A stretch of DNA of 64,000 nt, taken from positions 51,957-115,956 of the forward strand of contig NZ_ATYS01000018.1 of assembly GCF_000427805.1 (NCBI RefSeq), in the 5' to 3' direction. The stretch comes from Budvicia aquatica DSM 5075 = ATCC 35567 (GTDB lineage Bacteria; Pseudomonadota; Gammaproteobacteria; Enterobacterales; Enterobacteriaceae). The first letter of the stretch is position 1; each line of letters begins with the position of its first letter. Below, one piece after another: positions 1 through 8,720 of this stretch. A model generated the notes under the pieces. That model searched no databases and had not been told where the DNA came from. It saw only the letters and a list, made by a program, of their open reading frames with translations. The translations under genes were made by a program, and so were the position numbers.

Positions 1-765
1 GCTTTGCATTCTTACGCCGACCAGTTCGCTCTGTTCATTTTTGCCATCTAAAACTTCTCTGGATAATAGAACAGAAAAACGATCGCCTTTACGTAACTTC
101 CGAAAGTCCAGTTGCCACTGCAGTGCTTTAGTCACTGCGTGAATCTCACTGTTGGTTAACCCTGCCGCTCTGGCGCTTGATACAAAACTGCCGTCAAGCG
201 TACCGGTTAGCACACTATTCTTCCACTCACCTTTCAGGGTATTGATGGTTTCAGCAAAACCGTTCTCACCACGTTGATAGGTGCGGGTTTCGCGTCGGGA
301 AACAGCCCAAGTGAGGCTTTGTAAATTCCCTTCATCATTCAGCGTCCAGTTCAGTTGCTGACCAATTTTCAGATTAGCTAACGCCGGGTTCTTATTGGTT
401 AATAAGTAGACCTCGGATGAATCAAGACCAAACTGGTTCAAAATAGAACTTAACGTGTCGCCACTGGAGACCACATATTCATTAGGAACAACTTCATCAC
501 CGATCTTTTCGTCCAGCTCATCTTTCGGAATATCATCATCCGGCGTTGGCTGGTCCATGGGTTCCGAGTTGTCCGCTATCTGCGTATCTTCAGCGGTTGA
601 TGTCGTTGATATGGGGGGTATGGTATTTTCAGCATTTGGATTATAAATGGCCGCTTGCCATACCAGCATGCCCCATGTGAGAAACAACAGGGCCCCGAAC
701 GTTAGCCGTTGGGACCGTGACAAATTGTTATACTTAAGCGCGATAACTCTAACCACTTGGAGCAC
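1..765 (-). CDS. mepM: Murein DD-endopeptidase MepM (YebA), N-terminal part, truncated by the window edge
   Basis: The reverse strand reads an open frame that runs off base 1, giving the first 255 residues of MepM, a periplasmic enzyme that cuts peptidoglycan cross-links during cell elongation. Visible are an N-terminal membrane anchor, an acidic linker, a LysM/OapA-like segment (VVSSGDTLSSILNQFG) and the run VSRRETRTY typical of YebA. The catalytic M23 domain lies outside the window. A GTG start at 765 is chosen because the residues after it (MLQVVRVIALKYNNL) align in register with E. coli MepM and a GAGGAA ribosome site sits just upstream. It lies 20 bases after znuA in the same direction, as in E. 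coli. Confidence 0.93.
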   Translation of the reverse strand, partial: MLQVVRVIALKYNNLSRSQRLTFGALLFLTWGMLVWQAAIYNPNAENTIPPISTTSTAEDTQIADNSEPMDQPTPDDDIPKDELDEKIGDEVVPNEYVVSSGDTLSSILNQFGLDSSEVYLLTNKNPALANLKIGQQLNWTLNDEGNLQSLTWAVSRRETRTYQRGENGFAETINTLKGEWKNSVLTGTLDGSFVSSARAAGLTNSEIHAVTKALQWQLDFRKLRKGDRFSVLLSREVLDGKNEQSELVGVRMQS

Positions 766-785
766 TACTCAAATTCCTCGTTCTG

Positions 786-1751
786 TTACTCCAGGCAGTC
801 CGTAAACTGTTGGGATAGCTGAGTCAAAAACTGTATATAGCTATCTTTACCTAACGTGATATTGCTGCCTAACGGGTCTAATATTCCGGTGCGTACATCG
901 GTTCCCTTGGCGACAGCATTAATTACGGCTGGCTGGAATTGTGGCTCAGCAAAAACACACTCTGCTTTATGCTCAACCAACTGTGTTCTGATATTGTGTA
1001 AACGTTGCGCTCCCGGCTGGATTTCTGGATTTACGGTAAAGTGCCCAGATTGGCGTAAACCAAAGGCTTTCTCAAAATAACCATAAGCATCGTGAAATAC
1101 AAAATACCCTTTGCCTTGCAACGGCTGCATTATATTAACAATTTTTTCTTTTGTCTGCTCAAGATCTTGCTCAAACTTCCGAAGATTAGCATCTAATTTG
1201 TCTTTATTTTGAGGCATAAGTTCCAATAATTTGTCATGAATCGCAATTGCTGACTGTTTTGCAATCTCCGGCGACATCCATATATGCATATCATAATCGC
1301 CATGATCATGATTATGTTCTTCATTATCAGCATGTTGATGAGCATTATCTTGAGCGTGCTCATGTTCATGGTCGTGGTCATCATCCGTCCCTTTCGATAA
1401 TAAAGGCTTAACAGAATTTAACCCTGACAGCGCGATTTTTTTCTTTTCATCAATATTATTTAGTGGTTTTGTCAGAAATGACTCCATATCAGGTCCAATC
1501 CAGATAACTAAATCGGCTGAACGTAAACGCTGGACATCTGACGGACGAAGAGCATAATCATGCGGCGATGCGCCATCCGGAAGCAAAACTTCGGTCGGAA
1601 TAACGCCTTCAGTAATGGCTGAAGCAATAAATCCAAGAGGTTTCGTTGAGGTTAAAACAGCAGCCGATGCCTGAGTGGCAATACAGGCCAAAAAAGTACT
1701 TGCCAGCACCATTCGGTTTAACCATTTTGTATTTTTTGATGTATGTTGCAT
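786..1751 (-). CDS. znuA: Zinc ABC transporter, periplasmic zinc-binding protein ZnuA
   Basis: Periplasmic receptor that delivers Zn2+ to the ZnuBC importer. The protein has a signal peptide, the first metal-ligand region ([12 protein letters not shown]), a central histidine/aspartate-rich loop ([12 protein letters not shown] and onward), and the conserved [13 protein letters not shown] and [15 protein letters not shown] stretches of ZnuA. The open frame extends upstream to 1898, but that would cross the Zur operator and run into divergent znuC. I therefore prefer the ATG at 1751 ([14 protein letters not shown], a basic n-region before a hydrophobic core); ATGs at 1766, 1772 and 1784 are alternatives with no better ribosome site. 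Confidence 0.93.
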   Translation of the reverse strand: MQHTSKNTKWLNRMVLASTFLACIATQASAAVLTSTKPLGFIASAITEGVIPTEVLLPDGASPHDYALRPSDVQRLRSADLVIWIGPDMESFLTKPLNNIDEKKKIALSGLNSVKPLLSKGTDDDHDHEHEHAQDNAHQHADNEEHNHDHGDYDMHIWMSPEIAKQSAIAIHDKLLELMPQNKDKLDANLRKFEQDLEQTKEKIVNIMQPLQGKGYFVFHDAYGYFEKAFGLRQSGHFTVNPEIQPGAQRLHNIRTQLVEHKAECVFAEPQFQPAVINAVAKGTDVRTGILDPLGSNITLGKDSYIQFLTQLSQQFTDCLE

Positions 1752-1787
1752 TGGTTTTATTCTCATCGTCATAGTAATTGCCATTGG

Positions 1788-1806
1788 TATGTTATAATAT
1801 AACACA
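1788..1806. promoter_or_regulatory. Zur operator between znuA and znuC
   Basis: The palindrome TGTTATAATATAACA (1790-1804) has the core of the E. coli Zur box found between znuA and znuCB. It lies in the short divergent interval, so one zinc-loaded Zur dimer pair could repress both transcripts. The site is seen; its use is inferred from the known regulon. Confidence 0.88.
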
Positions 1807-1827
1807 TCAGGAATTCTGCAAGAAAAA

Positions 1828-2595
1828 ATGAATATGTCCACATTGCTTAATTTAGAACATATCTCTGTTGTGTTTGGTAGCCGCAAGGTTTTGTCCAACG
1901 TATCTCTAACGCTGAACGCAGGGCAGATACTAACGCTGCTTGGGCCAAATGGTGCCGGTAAATCAACCTTGGTGCGCGTTGTACTTGGCCTGATTAAACC
2001 CTCCTCTGGTAAGATGAGCAGCCCGCCCGGATTACGTATCGGCTATGTCCCGCAAAAACTTCATCTTGACCCCACGCTGCCTTTAACCGTTGAACGATTC
2101 ATGCGCTTGCGCCCCGGTGTAAAAAAAGCCGATATCATCCCTGCCCTGACTCGCGTACAGGCCAAGCACCTGATAAAAATGCCGATGCAAAAATTATCCG
2201 GCGGTGAAACACAGCGGGTACTACTGGCCAGAGCATTATTAAACAGTCCGCAGCTTTTAGTGTTAGATGAACCAACGCAGGGCGTGGATGTTAACGGCCA
2301 GCTTGCGTTATACGATCTCATCGAAAAATTACGTTCAGAGCTGAACTGCGGCGTTCTTATGGTTTCTCACGATCTTCATTTAGTCATGGCTAAAACTGAC
2401 GAAGTCCTGTGCCTCAATCAGCATATTTGTTGTTCCGGCGCACCCGAGGCGGTTTCAGAGCATCCGGAGTTTATTGCGATGTTTGGCCATCGGGGTGCTA
2501 AAAAGCTTGCGGTTTATCACCATCATCATAATCATCAGCACGATCTGAAGGGTCGTATTGTTCTCAAGAATTCAGGCAGTAATCAGCATGATTGA
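1828..2595 (+). CDS. znuC: Zinc ABC transporter ATP-binding protein ZnuC
   Basis: ATPase of the ZnuABC zinc importer. Walker A is GPNGAGKST (residues 39-47), the ABC signature LSGGE is near residue 130, and Walker B is [12 protein letters not shown]. The [16 protein letters not shown] segment and the histidine-rich tail ([10 protein letters not shown]) are characteristic of ZnuC and could bind zinc. Start at 1828 ([11 protein letters not shown]); a second ATG at 1834 is equally compatible. It overlaps znuB by eight bases, so the two are probably translationally coupled. Confidence 0.95.
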   Translation: MNMSTLLNLEHISVVFGSRKVLSNVSLTLNAGQILTLLGPNGAGKSTLVRVVLGLIKPSSGKMSSPPGLRIGYVPQKLHLDPTLPLTVERFMRLRPGVKKADIIPALTRVQAKHLIKMPMQKLSGGETQRVLLARALLNSPQLLVLDEPTQGVDVNGQLALYDLIEKLRSELNCGVLMVSHDLHLVMAKTDEVLCLNQHICCSGAPEAVSEHPEFIAMFGHRGAKKLAVYHHHHNHQHDLKGRIVLKNSGSNQHD

Positions 2596-3373
2596 ATTGT
2601 TATTTCCCGGTTGGATGGCAGGTGTTTTACTGGCATTGGCAGCAGGTCCGCTGGGCTCGTTTGTTGTCTGGCGCCGTATGTCTTATTTTGGTGATACTCT
2701 GGCTCACTCGTCTTTATTAGGCGTCGCCTTTGGCCTGTTACTGAATATTAATCCGTTTTATGCCGTTATTGTTATTACCCTGCTTTTGGCTATCGGATTG
2801 GTCTGGTTAGAACGTCGCCCGCAGTTTGCCGTAGACACATTACTCGGCATTCTGGCCCACAGTTCACTCTCTCTGGGTTTGGTAACGATCAGTTTAATGT
2901 CCAACGTGCGGGTTGATTTAATGGCCTATCTGTTTGGCGATCTGCTGTCTGTGACCATAACGGACCTGTGGATGATTGGTGCCGGCGTGGTTATTGTATT
3001 GCTCACCTTGTGGTGGCAATGGCGTCCGCTGCTTTCCGTAACGGTTAGCCCTGAGCTTGCCCACGTTGATGGCATTAATCCTGAGCGGGTAAGACTATTG
3101 TTAATGTTGGTCACTGCGTTAACTATCGGTCTGGCTATGAAGTTTGTCGGCGCGTTGATTATTACTTCGCTACTGATTATCCCGGCGGCGACTGCCCGTA
3201 GGTTCTCACGAACGCCGGAACAAATGTCGGGTTTTGCTGTAATTATTGGTATTATCGCCGTTACCGGCGGGCTGACTTTCTCTGCCTTCCATGACACTCC
3301 TGCCGGCCCTTCTGTTGTTCTTTGCTCTTGCTGCCTGTTTATTCTGAGCTTGGTAAAAAAACAGTCAGACTAA
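2588..3373 (+). CDS. znuB: Zinc ABC transporter permease ZnuB
   Basis: Integral membrane permease of the zinc importer, 261 residues, with the usual ABC-3 family series of hydrophobic helices. [32 protein letters not shown] and [20 protein letters not shown] match E. coli ZnuB. The start is placed at 2588 inside the end of znuC because the E. coli protein also begins MIELLFPGW; the open frame extends ten codons further upstream. Confidence 0.95.
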   Translation: MIELLFPGWMAGVLLALAAGPLGSFVVWRRMSYFGDTLAHSSLLGVAFGLLLNINPFYAVIVITLLLAIGLVWLERRPQFAVDTLLGILAHSSLSLGLVTISLMSNVRVDLMAYLFGDLLSVTITDLWMIGAGVVIVLLTLWWQWRPLLSVTVSPELAHVDGINPERVRLLLMLVTALTIGLAMKFVGALIITSLLIIPAATARRFSRTPEQMSGFAVIIGIIAVTGGLTFSAFHDTPAGPSVVLCSCCLFILSLVKKQSD

Positions 3374-3585
3374 CTGATTGATTTATTATGAAAAAAACCA
3401 GAGTTTATGTTTATTATATAAAACAAAATATTTTAGTATAAATCGGATCCCAATAGCGTCTAAAATAGCGTCGATAAAAGTCTTGCCTGCGATAATTTGT
3501 CGATAGAGCAAGACTCTTTTTATATATGGGTCTATGACACCGCATTCTCTCTTCATCAACAGCAGATAACCTTAAAGTTAACATT

Positions 3586-5271
3586 GTGAATATTGATATT
3601 ATCGCCCTACTGAATAGCAACTATATTCTTCTATTATTCGTGGTATTGGCCCTGGGTTTATGTTTAGGAAAGATACGTTTAGGTAGTATTCAGCTAGGTG
3701 GTTCGATTGGCGTTTTAGTGGTATCTCTGCTGCTTGGACAACAACATTTCGAGATGAATACCGAAGCGCTGAGTCTAGGCTTCATGCTGTTTATTTTCTG
3801 CGTCGGCGTAGAAGCCGGGCCTAACTTCTTTGCCATTTTCTTCCGAGACGGTAAAAACTATTTTATGCTGGCTTTAGTGTTAGTTGGCAGCGCAATGTGT
3901 ATTGCCCTTGGTATCGGAAAACTGCTCAATTGGGATATCGGCTTAACCGCCGGTATGCTGGCCGGTTCGATGACCTCAACGCCAGTATTGGTTGGTGCCG
4001 GCGATACCCTACGCCATACTTCAGTCGATGCCCAACAGCTTGCCATTGCTCAAGACCACCTGAGCCTCGGCTATGCCCTAACCTATCTGGTCGGGCTAGT
4101 TAGTTTGATTTTTGCCGCACGATATCTACCTAAATTACAGCGTCAGGATCTTCCCACCTGTGCACAGCAGATTGCCAGAGAGCGTGGTTTAGACCATGAC
4201 AGCCAGCGTAAAGTCTATCTTCCCGTTATTAGAGCCTATCGTGTTGGACCGGAACTGGTTGAATGGGCTGGTGGAAAAAATCTGCGTGAATTAGGCATCT
4301 ATCGCCAAACCGGCTGCTATATAGAACGTATTCGTCGTAATGGCATTATTGCGTCTCCCGATGGCGATGCGGTATTACAGATCAATGATGAAATCTCACT
4401 GGTTGGCTATCCGGATGCGCATGCCCGTTTAGACCCAAGCTTTAGAAACGGTAAAGAAGTGTTTGAGCGTGACCTGTTGGACACCCGCATCGTGACTGAA
4501 GAGATCGTAGTAAAAAATAATAGCGCAGTTGGAAAACGCCTTAGCCAGATTAATTTAACCGACCACGGCTGTTTTCTTAACCGAGTTATTCGCAGCCAGA
4601 TTGAAATGCCGATCGATGACAATATCGTGCTCAATAAAGGCGATGTATTACAGATCAGTGGTGATGCCCATCGGGTAAAAGGCGTCGCGGACCGGATTGG
4701 ATTTATCTCCATTCACAGTCAGGTCACTGACCTGCTGGCCTTCTGTGCCTTCTTTATTCTTGGCCTGATGATTGGTCAAATCACTATTCAGTTTAGTAAC
4801 TTTTCATTCGGTATTGGCAATGCCGCGGGCTTACTGTTCGCAGGTATCATGCTGGGCTTTATGCGGGCTAACCACCCCACCTTCGGTTATATCCCTCAGG
4901 GTGCGCTGAATATGGTCAAAGAGTTTGGATTGATGGTCTTTATGGCCGGAGTCGGGCTCAGTGCCGGTAGCAGTATAGGTAATAATCTAGGCTTGGTTGG
5001 CGGCCAGATACTGGTAGCCGGCCTGATTGTCAGCTTAGTTCCGGTGGTCATTTGTTATCTGTTCGGAGCCTATATATTAAAGATGAACCGCGCGTTATTA
5101 TTTGGTGCCATCATGGGGGCAAGAACCTGTGCACCGGCCATGGAAATCATTAGTGATACATCCAGAAGTAACATTCCGGCCCTTGGCTATGCAGGAACTT
5201 ATGCCATCGCCAACGTATTACTCACGCTTGCCGGCTCTTTGATCATAATCATTTGGCCGGGGATCCTATAA
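3586..5271 (+). CDS. ybjL: Putative transporter YbjL (AspT/YidE family)
   Basis: Inner-membrane protein of 561 residues in the aspartate:alanine exchanger family. It has two blocks of hydrophobic helices (about 1-180 and 380-561) separated by two cytoplasmic TrkA-C (RCK_C) domains. Signature stretches shared with E. coli YbjL include [30 protein letters not shown] and [16 protein letters not shown]. The start is GTG at 3586 ([15 protein letters not shown]), aligning with the E. coli N-terminus. The substrate is not established for this family member. The small RNA gene rybB follows, as in E. coli. Confidence 0.93.
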   Translation: MNIDIIALLNSNYILLLFVVLALGLCLGKIRLGSIQLGGSIGVLVVSLLLGQQHFEMNTEALSLGFMLFIFCVGVEAGPNFFAIFFRDGKNYFMLALVLVGSAMCIALGIGKLLNWDIGLTAGMLAGSMTSTPVLVGAGDTLRHTSVDAQQLAIAQDHLSLGYALTYLVGLVSLIFAARYLPKLQRQDLPTCAQQIARERGLDHDSQRKVYLPVIRAYRVGPELVEWAGGKNLRELGIYRQTGCYIERIRRNGIIASPDGDAVLQINDEISLVGYPDAHARLDPSFRNGKEVFERDLLDTRIVTEEIVVKNNSAVGKRLSQINLTDHGCFLNRVIRSQIEMPIDDNIVLNKGDVLQISGDAHRVKGVADRIGFISIHSQVTDLLAFCAFFILGLMIGQITIQFSNFSFGIGNAAGLLFAGIMLGFMRANHPTFGYIPQGALNMVKEFGLMVFMAGVGLSAGSSIGNNLGLVGGQILVAGLIVSLVPVVICYLFGAYILKMNRALLFGAIMGARTCAPAMEIISDTSRSNIPALGYAGTYAIANVLLTLAGSLIIIIWPGIL

Positions 5272-5338
5272 AATTATCTTTATAATTAATTGGTTAAAAA
5301 TTTTTTTGAATTTTTTAATAAATTAATTGTATTTCAGA

Positions 5339-5366
5339 TGAACTATTTGATGTGGTTAACGTCTTA
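5339..5366 (+). promoter_or_regulatory. Sigma-E-type promoter of rybB
   Basis: A TGAACTA element (5339-5345, consensus about GGAACTT) and TCTTA (5362-5366, consensus TCnnA) are separated by 16 bases. The -10 element ends six bases before the inferred first base of RybB. Spacing and position fit envelope-stress sigma-E promoters. Confidence 0.65.
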
Positions 5367-5372
5367 CTTAGT

Positions 5373-5452
5373 GCCACTGCTTTACTTTTGAACTCCCTCA
5401 TTGAGGTTGGCCCGATAAGCCCTTATTTACGTTTCATGCTTATCGGGCTTTT
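5373..5452 (+). ncRNA. rybB: RybB small regulatory RNA
   Basis: The transcript would begin GCCACTGCTTTACTTTTG, nearly the same as the 5' seed of E. coli RybB (GCCACTGCTTTTCTTTG), which base-pairs with outer-membrane-protein mRNAs through Hfq. It ends in a strong intrinsic terminator (GCCCGATAAGC and GCTTATCGGGC, then a T run), giving about 80 nt, the E. coli size. It lies directly downstream of ybjL in the same orientation, as in E. coli, and is preceded by a sigma-E-like promoter. The central hairpin and terminator stem sequences have diverged from E. coli. Confidence 0.85.
5410..5452 (+). terminator. Intrinsic terminator of rybB
   Basis: Perfect 11-bp stem, GCCCGATAAGC (5410-5420) with GCTTATCGGGC (5438-5448), followed by TTTTTATT. 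It forms the 3' end of RybB and would also stop read-through from ybjL. Confidence 0.9.
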
Positions 5453-5573
5453 TATTGCCTGAAATTCCAGCTCTTTCATTTTTCCTCATGCATGTAATGC
5501 AACAATGACATACAATGTTCCTGTGCATTATTCGGCATAAGCCATCCTAATTCGTCGGTAAAAGTGAATCCCT

Positions 5574-6143
5574 ATGTCATTAATGAAAAAAATTTTTATA
5601 GCCTACATCGTCTGTTTTGCTATCGGTACAGCGATTCTGTTTAGCTATTATTTACCCTCTACAGATATCGTTAAAATCACTGGCTCAGAAGTAAAACGCG
5701 TCGATAATGACGGTCCTATCTCTGCAGATAATCCGGCAGATGGCCCGACCCGTGACGTTTACTATATTTATACCATTAATGAAAATAAGAAGATCATGGT
5801 GTATCGCAATGAAGATACCGGATGGAGCTTCCCGTTCTACTTCAAATTCAATAGTGCAGATATTCAGGCTCAGGCTCAATCAGCTAACGATGCTAACCAA
5901 ATATCCCGTATCGTTCATTACGGATGGCGCTTTAATATGATGAATATGTTTAAAAATATCGTCTCCATTAAGCCTGTCGATAGTTTTGAGGCATCAACCT
6001 TCTCTTTCTATACCATATTGAAATTTGCAGGCTGGTTTATCTGGCTGGCGTTAATTTTGGTTCAGTTGGCGATACCCGTCATGATTCGTCGCAGAAGGGA
6101 ACGCAAAGAGCTGGCCCGCCCTGATGGTTCTATCGTCGAATAA
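5574..6143 (+). CDS. DUF1523 family membrane protein
   Basis: Protein of 189 residues with an N-terminal hydrophobic segment (IFIAYIVCFAIGTAILFSYYL), an exported domain with DIVKITGSEVKRVDND and TRDVYYIYTIN motifs of the DUF1523 family, and a C-terminal membrane helix (FAGWFIWLALILVQLAIPVMI) ending in a basic tail. Both termini probably lie in the cytoplasm with the middle domain in the periplasm. The function of the family is unknown. An ATG at 5583 (MKKIF) is an alternative start. It stands alone downstream of rybB. Confidence 0.75.
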   Translation: MSLMKKIFIAYIVCFAIGTAILFSYYLPSTDIVKITGSEVKRVDNDGPISADNPADGPTRDVYYIYTINENKKIMVYRNEDTGWSFPFYFKFNSADIQAQAQSANDANQISRIVHYGWRFNMMNMFKNIVSIKPVDSFEASTFSFYTILKFAGWFIWLALILVQLAIPVMIRRRRERKELARPDGSIVE

Positions 6144-6149
6144 ATAAAG

Positions 6150-6190
6150 CATAACGGCGACTGAAATAAACTCAGCCGCCGTTATTTATT
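6150..6190. terminator. Bidirectional terminator hairpin
   Basis: TAACGGCG (6152-6159) pairs with CGCCGTTA (6177-6184), extended inward by ACTGA/TCAG, with T-rich sequence following. It lies between the convergent DUF1523 gene and the isomerase gene. Confidence 0.65.
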
Positions 6191-6270
6191 ACCCGCCCAT
6201 CTATTCTGCCATCAATCAAAAAAAACTAATGACGGACAGCAGAGCAGAGCTCACTCTGACTGAGTAACGC

Positions 6271-6909
6271 TTAGTTTAAGATACTCTTAACAAAAGCAAT
6301 AATTTCCTGATTCTTGCCCTGCTCAAATAGACACTGCTGGAAACGTTGACCGCCAACGGCTGTTTTAACCAGCTCAGGATCTATTGCCTTCAAGGTATCC
6401 AGATAGTTGTCTTTAATAACGGCACTTTTCACTTGGTTTAAAATGCCGGCATTGCGCACCTGTGGTTCTTTACGCTCAACCGGATATCCTTCCCCTTTAC
6501 GACCCGTAAAGGCTTTTTCAAAGATATAACGGACGTTCAGTTCCGCTCCCCAGCCAAAGCCTTTGGCGAAAGGCAAAGATAAAGCATTACCATTATTAAT
6601 TTGAGCAAATAGAAATGCATCAGCCGGGTCAATACAATAACCACAAACTACGCCCGGGTGGATATTTAAAGACATTAACGCACCTTGCCCGGTACCACAT
6701 CCGGTGACAACAAAATCAACCGCTTTAGCATTCAACAAGATGCTGGCCATAATACCCAAGTGAATATAGGTCAGGTGATGATCTTGTTCATCGCTCATAC
6801 CAACGTTAAAAACGGCGTCATTATTACCAGCAGCCACAGCCTGAAGTTGCTCAAGAACTAAAGCATTTTTAGCCGCCTGGCTATTTTCCATCATCAGTGC
6901 AATATTCAT
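6271..6909 (-). CDS. RpiB/LacA/LacB-family isomerase, probable DhuI-type 4-deoxy-5-threo-hexosulose-uronate isomerase
   Basis: Protein of 212 residues with the RpiB/LacAB fold signature: MNIALMMENSQ at the start, then DFVVTGCGTGQGALMSLNIHPGVVCGYC, where the cysteine in GCGTG sits at the family's proton-shuttling position. It is cotranscribed with kduD (66-base gap). In streptococci an RpiB-family enzyme (DhuI) replaces KduI and isomerises the same unsaturated-uronate product before a KduD-like reductase acts. I infer that role here because no kduI is seen at this locus. The family match is clear; the exact substrate is inference. Confidence 0.72.
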   Translation of the reverse strand: MNIALMMENSQAAKNALVLEQLQAVAAGNNDAVFNVGMSDEQDHHLTYIHLGIMASILLNAKAVDFVVTGCGTGQGALMSLNIHPGVVCGYCIDPADAFLFAQINNGNALSLPFAKGFGWGAELNVRYIFEKAFTGRKGEGYPVERKEPQVRNAGILNQVKSAVIKDNYLDTLKAIDPELVKTAVGGQRFQQCLFEQGKNQEIIAFVKSILN

Positions 6910-6975
6910 TTTTTCTCCCCAAAATAACCATTAAACAGATATTGATAAATAAAATATATTTACATCAACTCAGCG

Positions 6976-7737
6976 TTAGCGAGCCAGCCATCCGCCATCA
7001 ACAGCGATGGTGTAGCCATTAATATAATCAGATGCCGAAGAGGCAAGAAATACGGCCGGTCCCATTAGATCTTCAGGTAATCCCCAACGACCGGCAGGAA
7101 TGCGCTCTAAAATTTCATCATTACGGGCCTGGTCGGCGCGCAGCTGTTGAGTATTGTTTGTCGCCATATAACCCGGAGCCAGCGCGTTAACGTTTATGCC
7201 ATGCTTGGCCCATTCGTTAGCTAATAAACGGGTGACGCCCATAACGGCGCTTTTTGATGCCGTATAAGAAGGAACCCGAATTCCGCCCTGATAGGAAAGC
7301 ATAGAAGCAATATTAATGATCTTGCCACCGGTGCCTTGTTTAATAAACTGGCGTGCAACGGCCTGTGACATAAAGAATACGGTTTTGATATTCAGGTTCA
7401 TTACGTCATCCCAGTCTTTTTCACTGAATTCCAACGCATCCTGACGGCGAATAATACCCGCGTTATTCACCAGAATATCCACGTGACCAAATTGGTTTAT
7501 CGCCTGCTCCAGCAACGATGGGAGTACGTCTAATTTGCTTAAGTCAGCCTTCAGGCTCAAAAAACGGCGTCCTAACGCGGTCACTTTTACGATGGTATCT
7601 GCCGGTTCTACAACGTTAATACCAACGATATCGCAGCCAGCCTGGGCTAAACCAATGGCCATACCCTGCCCCAAACCTGTATCGCAACCAGTCACAATTG
7701 CGACTTTACCTTGTAATGAAAAGTTATCGAGAATCAT
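6976..7737 (-). CDS. kduD: 2-dehydro-3-deoxy-D-gluconate 5-dehydrogenase KduD
   Basis: Short-chain dehydrogenase that reduces 2,5-diketo-3-deoxygluconate to 2-keto-3-deoxygluconate in cytoplasmic pectin breakdown. The NAD-binding motif TGCDTGLGQG (16-25), NNAG, the catalytic serine region and YTASK are all present. It is close to E. coli KduD over the full 253 residues (VTALGRRFLSL, EFSEKDWDDVMNLNIK, NGYTIAVDGGWLAR). It is first in a two-gene operon with the RpiB-type isomerase, under a KdgR-type operator at 7920-7938. Confidence 0.95.
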   Translation of the reverse strand: MILDNFSLQGKVAIVTGCDTGLGQGMAIGLAQAGCDIVGINVVEPADTIVKVTALGRRFLSLKADLSKLDVLPSLLEQAINQFGHVDILVNNAGIIRRQDALEFSEKDWDDVMNLNIKTVFFMSQAVARQFIKQGTGGKIINIASMLSYQGGIRVPSYTASKSAVMGVTRLLANEWAKHGINVNALAPGYMATNNTQQLRADQARNDEILERIPAGRWGLPEDLMGPAVFLASSASDYINGYTIAVDGGWLAR

Positions 7738-7919
7738 AGTGTTTCCTTAATACCCGGGCGTTAGTGGCCCAAAAATGGGGACTACGAGGTTTCCCCGCCA
7801 TTCAAAGTGACTTAATACACCCACATTGATATTGCGTAATGGATGAGTGTGGATGTAGATCTAGTTTTGGCTATCTTAGTGGCGTTAAGTTTACCGCTAA
7901 TTTAAGTTCCACTCAACAA

Positions 7920-7938
7920 AATAAAACATCGTTTTATT
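7920..7938. promoter_or_regulatory. KdgR-type operator upstream of kduD
   Basis: TAAAA-CATCG-TTTTA (7922-7936) within AATAAAACATCGTTTTATT fits the KdgR operator of pectinolytic enterobacteria (A/T-rich dyad around AAAYA and TTT). It lies about 180 bases upstream of the kduD start and downstream of kdgM, so it most likely serves the kduD-isomerase transcript. The rest of the 7738-7981 interval shows no gene. Confidence 0.7.
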
Positions 7939-7981
7939 TTTTATGAAATAAATAACCAAGATTAATAGCTCGCTAATTTAA

Positions 7982-8662
7982 TTAAAATTTATACTGCAAC
8001 CCAATGCGTAAACGCGTTTGACGCTGATCGGTCGTTTTACTTGCACTTACGTTACCTACCTCGGTATATGGTGCCCAACTGGCATCATAGTTCCATAATA
8101 CCTTTAGGTTATGCTCGTAATCCCACTTGTTATTATTAAAGCGAACCTGATCGCTGTGCTTATAAATATAGTTATATTCTAATCGCCAATCTTGATAGCG
8201 GTAGCCTAACCAGAATTCTCCGCGGTTAGTTTTTACATCATCCTTTCCTTTTTTAGTTTCACGCGTGTATTCATAGCGATAACGCCCATTTAAATAAATA
8301 TCGTTATCAAAAGTATGTCCTACGGTGAGATAAGGCTTATAGGTACTATTGCTTTCAGAGGATTCAAGCGTAAATCCAGGCTGGATAAACCATTGGGGGG
8401 TGAATTTATATTGATAGCTTACGCTGCTTTCTGTACCGTTACTGACAATATCATTAAAGGCCTTGTTCTGGTCATCACCGCCAGATTTCCATTTTGTTTC
8501 CAATGAAAAGCCAAAACCATTGTCAAAACGATGTGAGATAGCAACGCGATCTTTATTAACTTTACTGACATCTAACCACTCATGTCGCATATCAATAGTT
8601 ACCGCTGAAACTTGAACTGAGGTTAATAGTAGCCCCCAGAACATTAAAGTCTGTTTAGTCAT
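7982..8662 (-). CDS. kdgM: Oligogalacturonate-specific outer-membrane porin KdgM
   Basis: Small porin of 226 residues that admits oligogalacturonides through the outer membrane. A signal peptide (MTKQTLMFWGLLLTSVQVSA) is followed by VTIDMRHEWLD and alternating amphipathic strands (GFGFSLETKWKSGG, LNGRYRYEYTRE, GEFWLGYRYQDWRLEYNY) and ends in the C-terminal aromatic LQYKF needed for BAM insertion. It follows pelX after 58 bases and is probably cotranscribed with it and the togT-like gene. Confidence 0.92.
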   Translation of the reverse strand: MTKQTLMFWGLLLTSVQVSAVTIDMRHEWLDVSKVNKDRVAISHRFDNGFGFSLETKWKSGGDDQNKAFNDIVSNGTESSVSYQYKFTPQWFIQPGFTLESSESNSTYKPYLTVGHTFDNDIYLNGRYRYEYTRETKKGKDDVKTNRGEFWLGYRYQDWRLEYNYIYKHSDQVRFNNNKWDYEHNLKVLWNYDASWAPYTEVGNVSASKTTDQRQTRLRIGLQYKF

Positions 8663-8720
8663 GAAAATATCCCATCAGTATTTAATAAATAAATTTCTAA
8701 AAATGTTTATATAAAACATA

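Noticed and set aside
1193..1384. Methionine/isoleucine-rich frame inside znuA
   Set aside because: It is a frame-shifted reading of the histidine-rich loop codons of znuA.
2926..3297. 123-aa reverse frame inside znuB
   Set aside because: Shadow of a strongly conserved coding sequence on the other strand.
3414..3620. 68-aa reverse frame in the znuB-ybjL gap
   Set aside because: It overlaps the ybjL start and promoter region and has no ribosome site or recognisable features.
8663..8720. Possible KdgR box between pelX and kdgM
   Set aside because: The sequence ATAAAACATATTATT only partly fits the dyad, and the short gap fits cotranscription; not strong enough to list.
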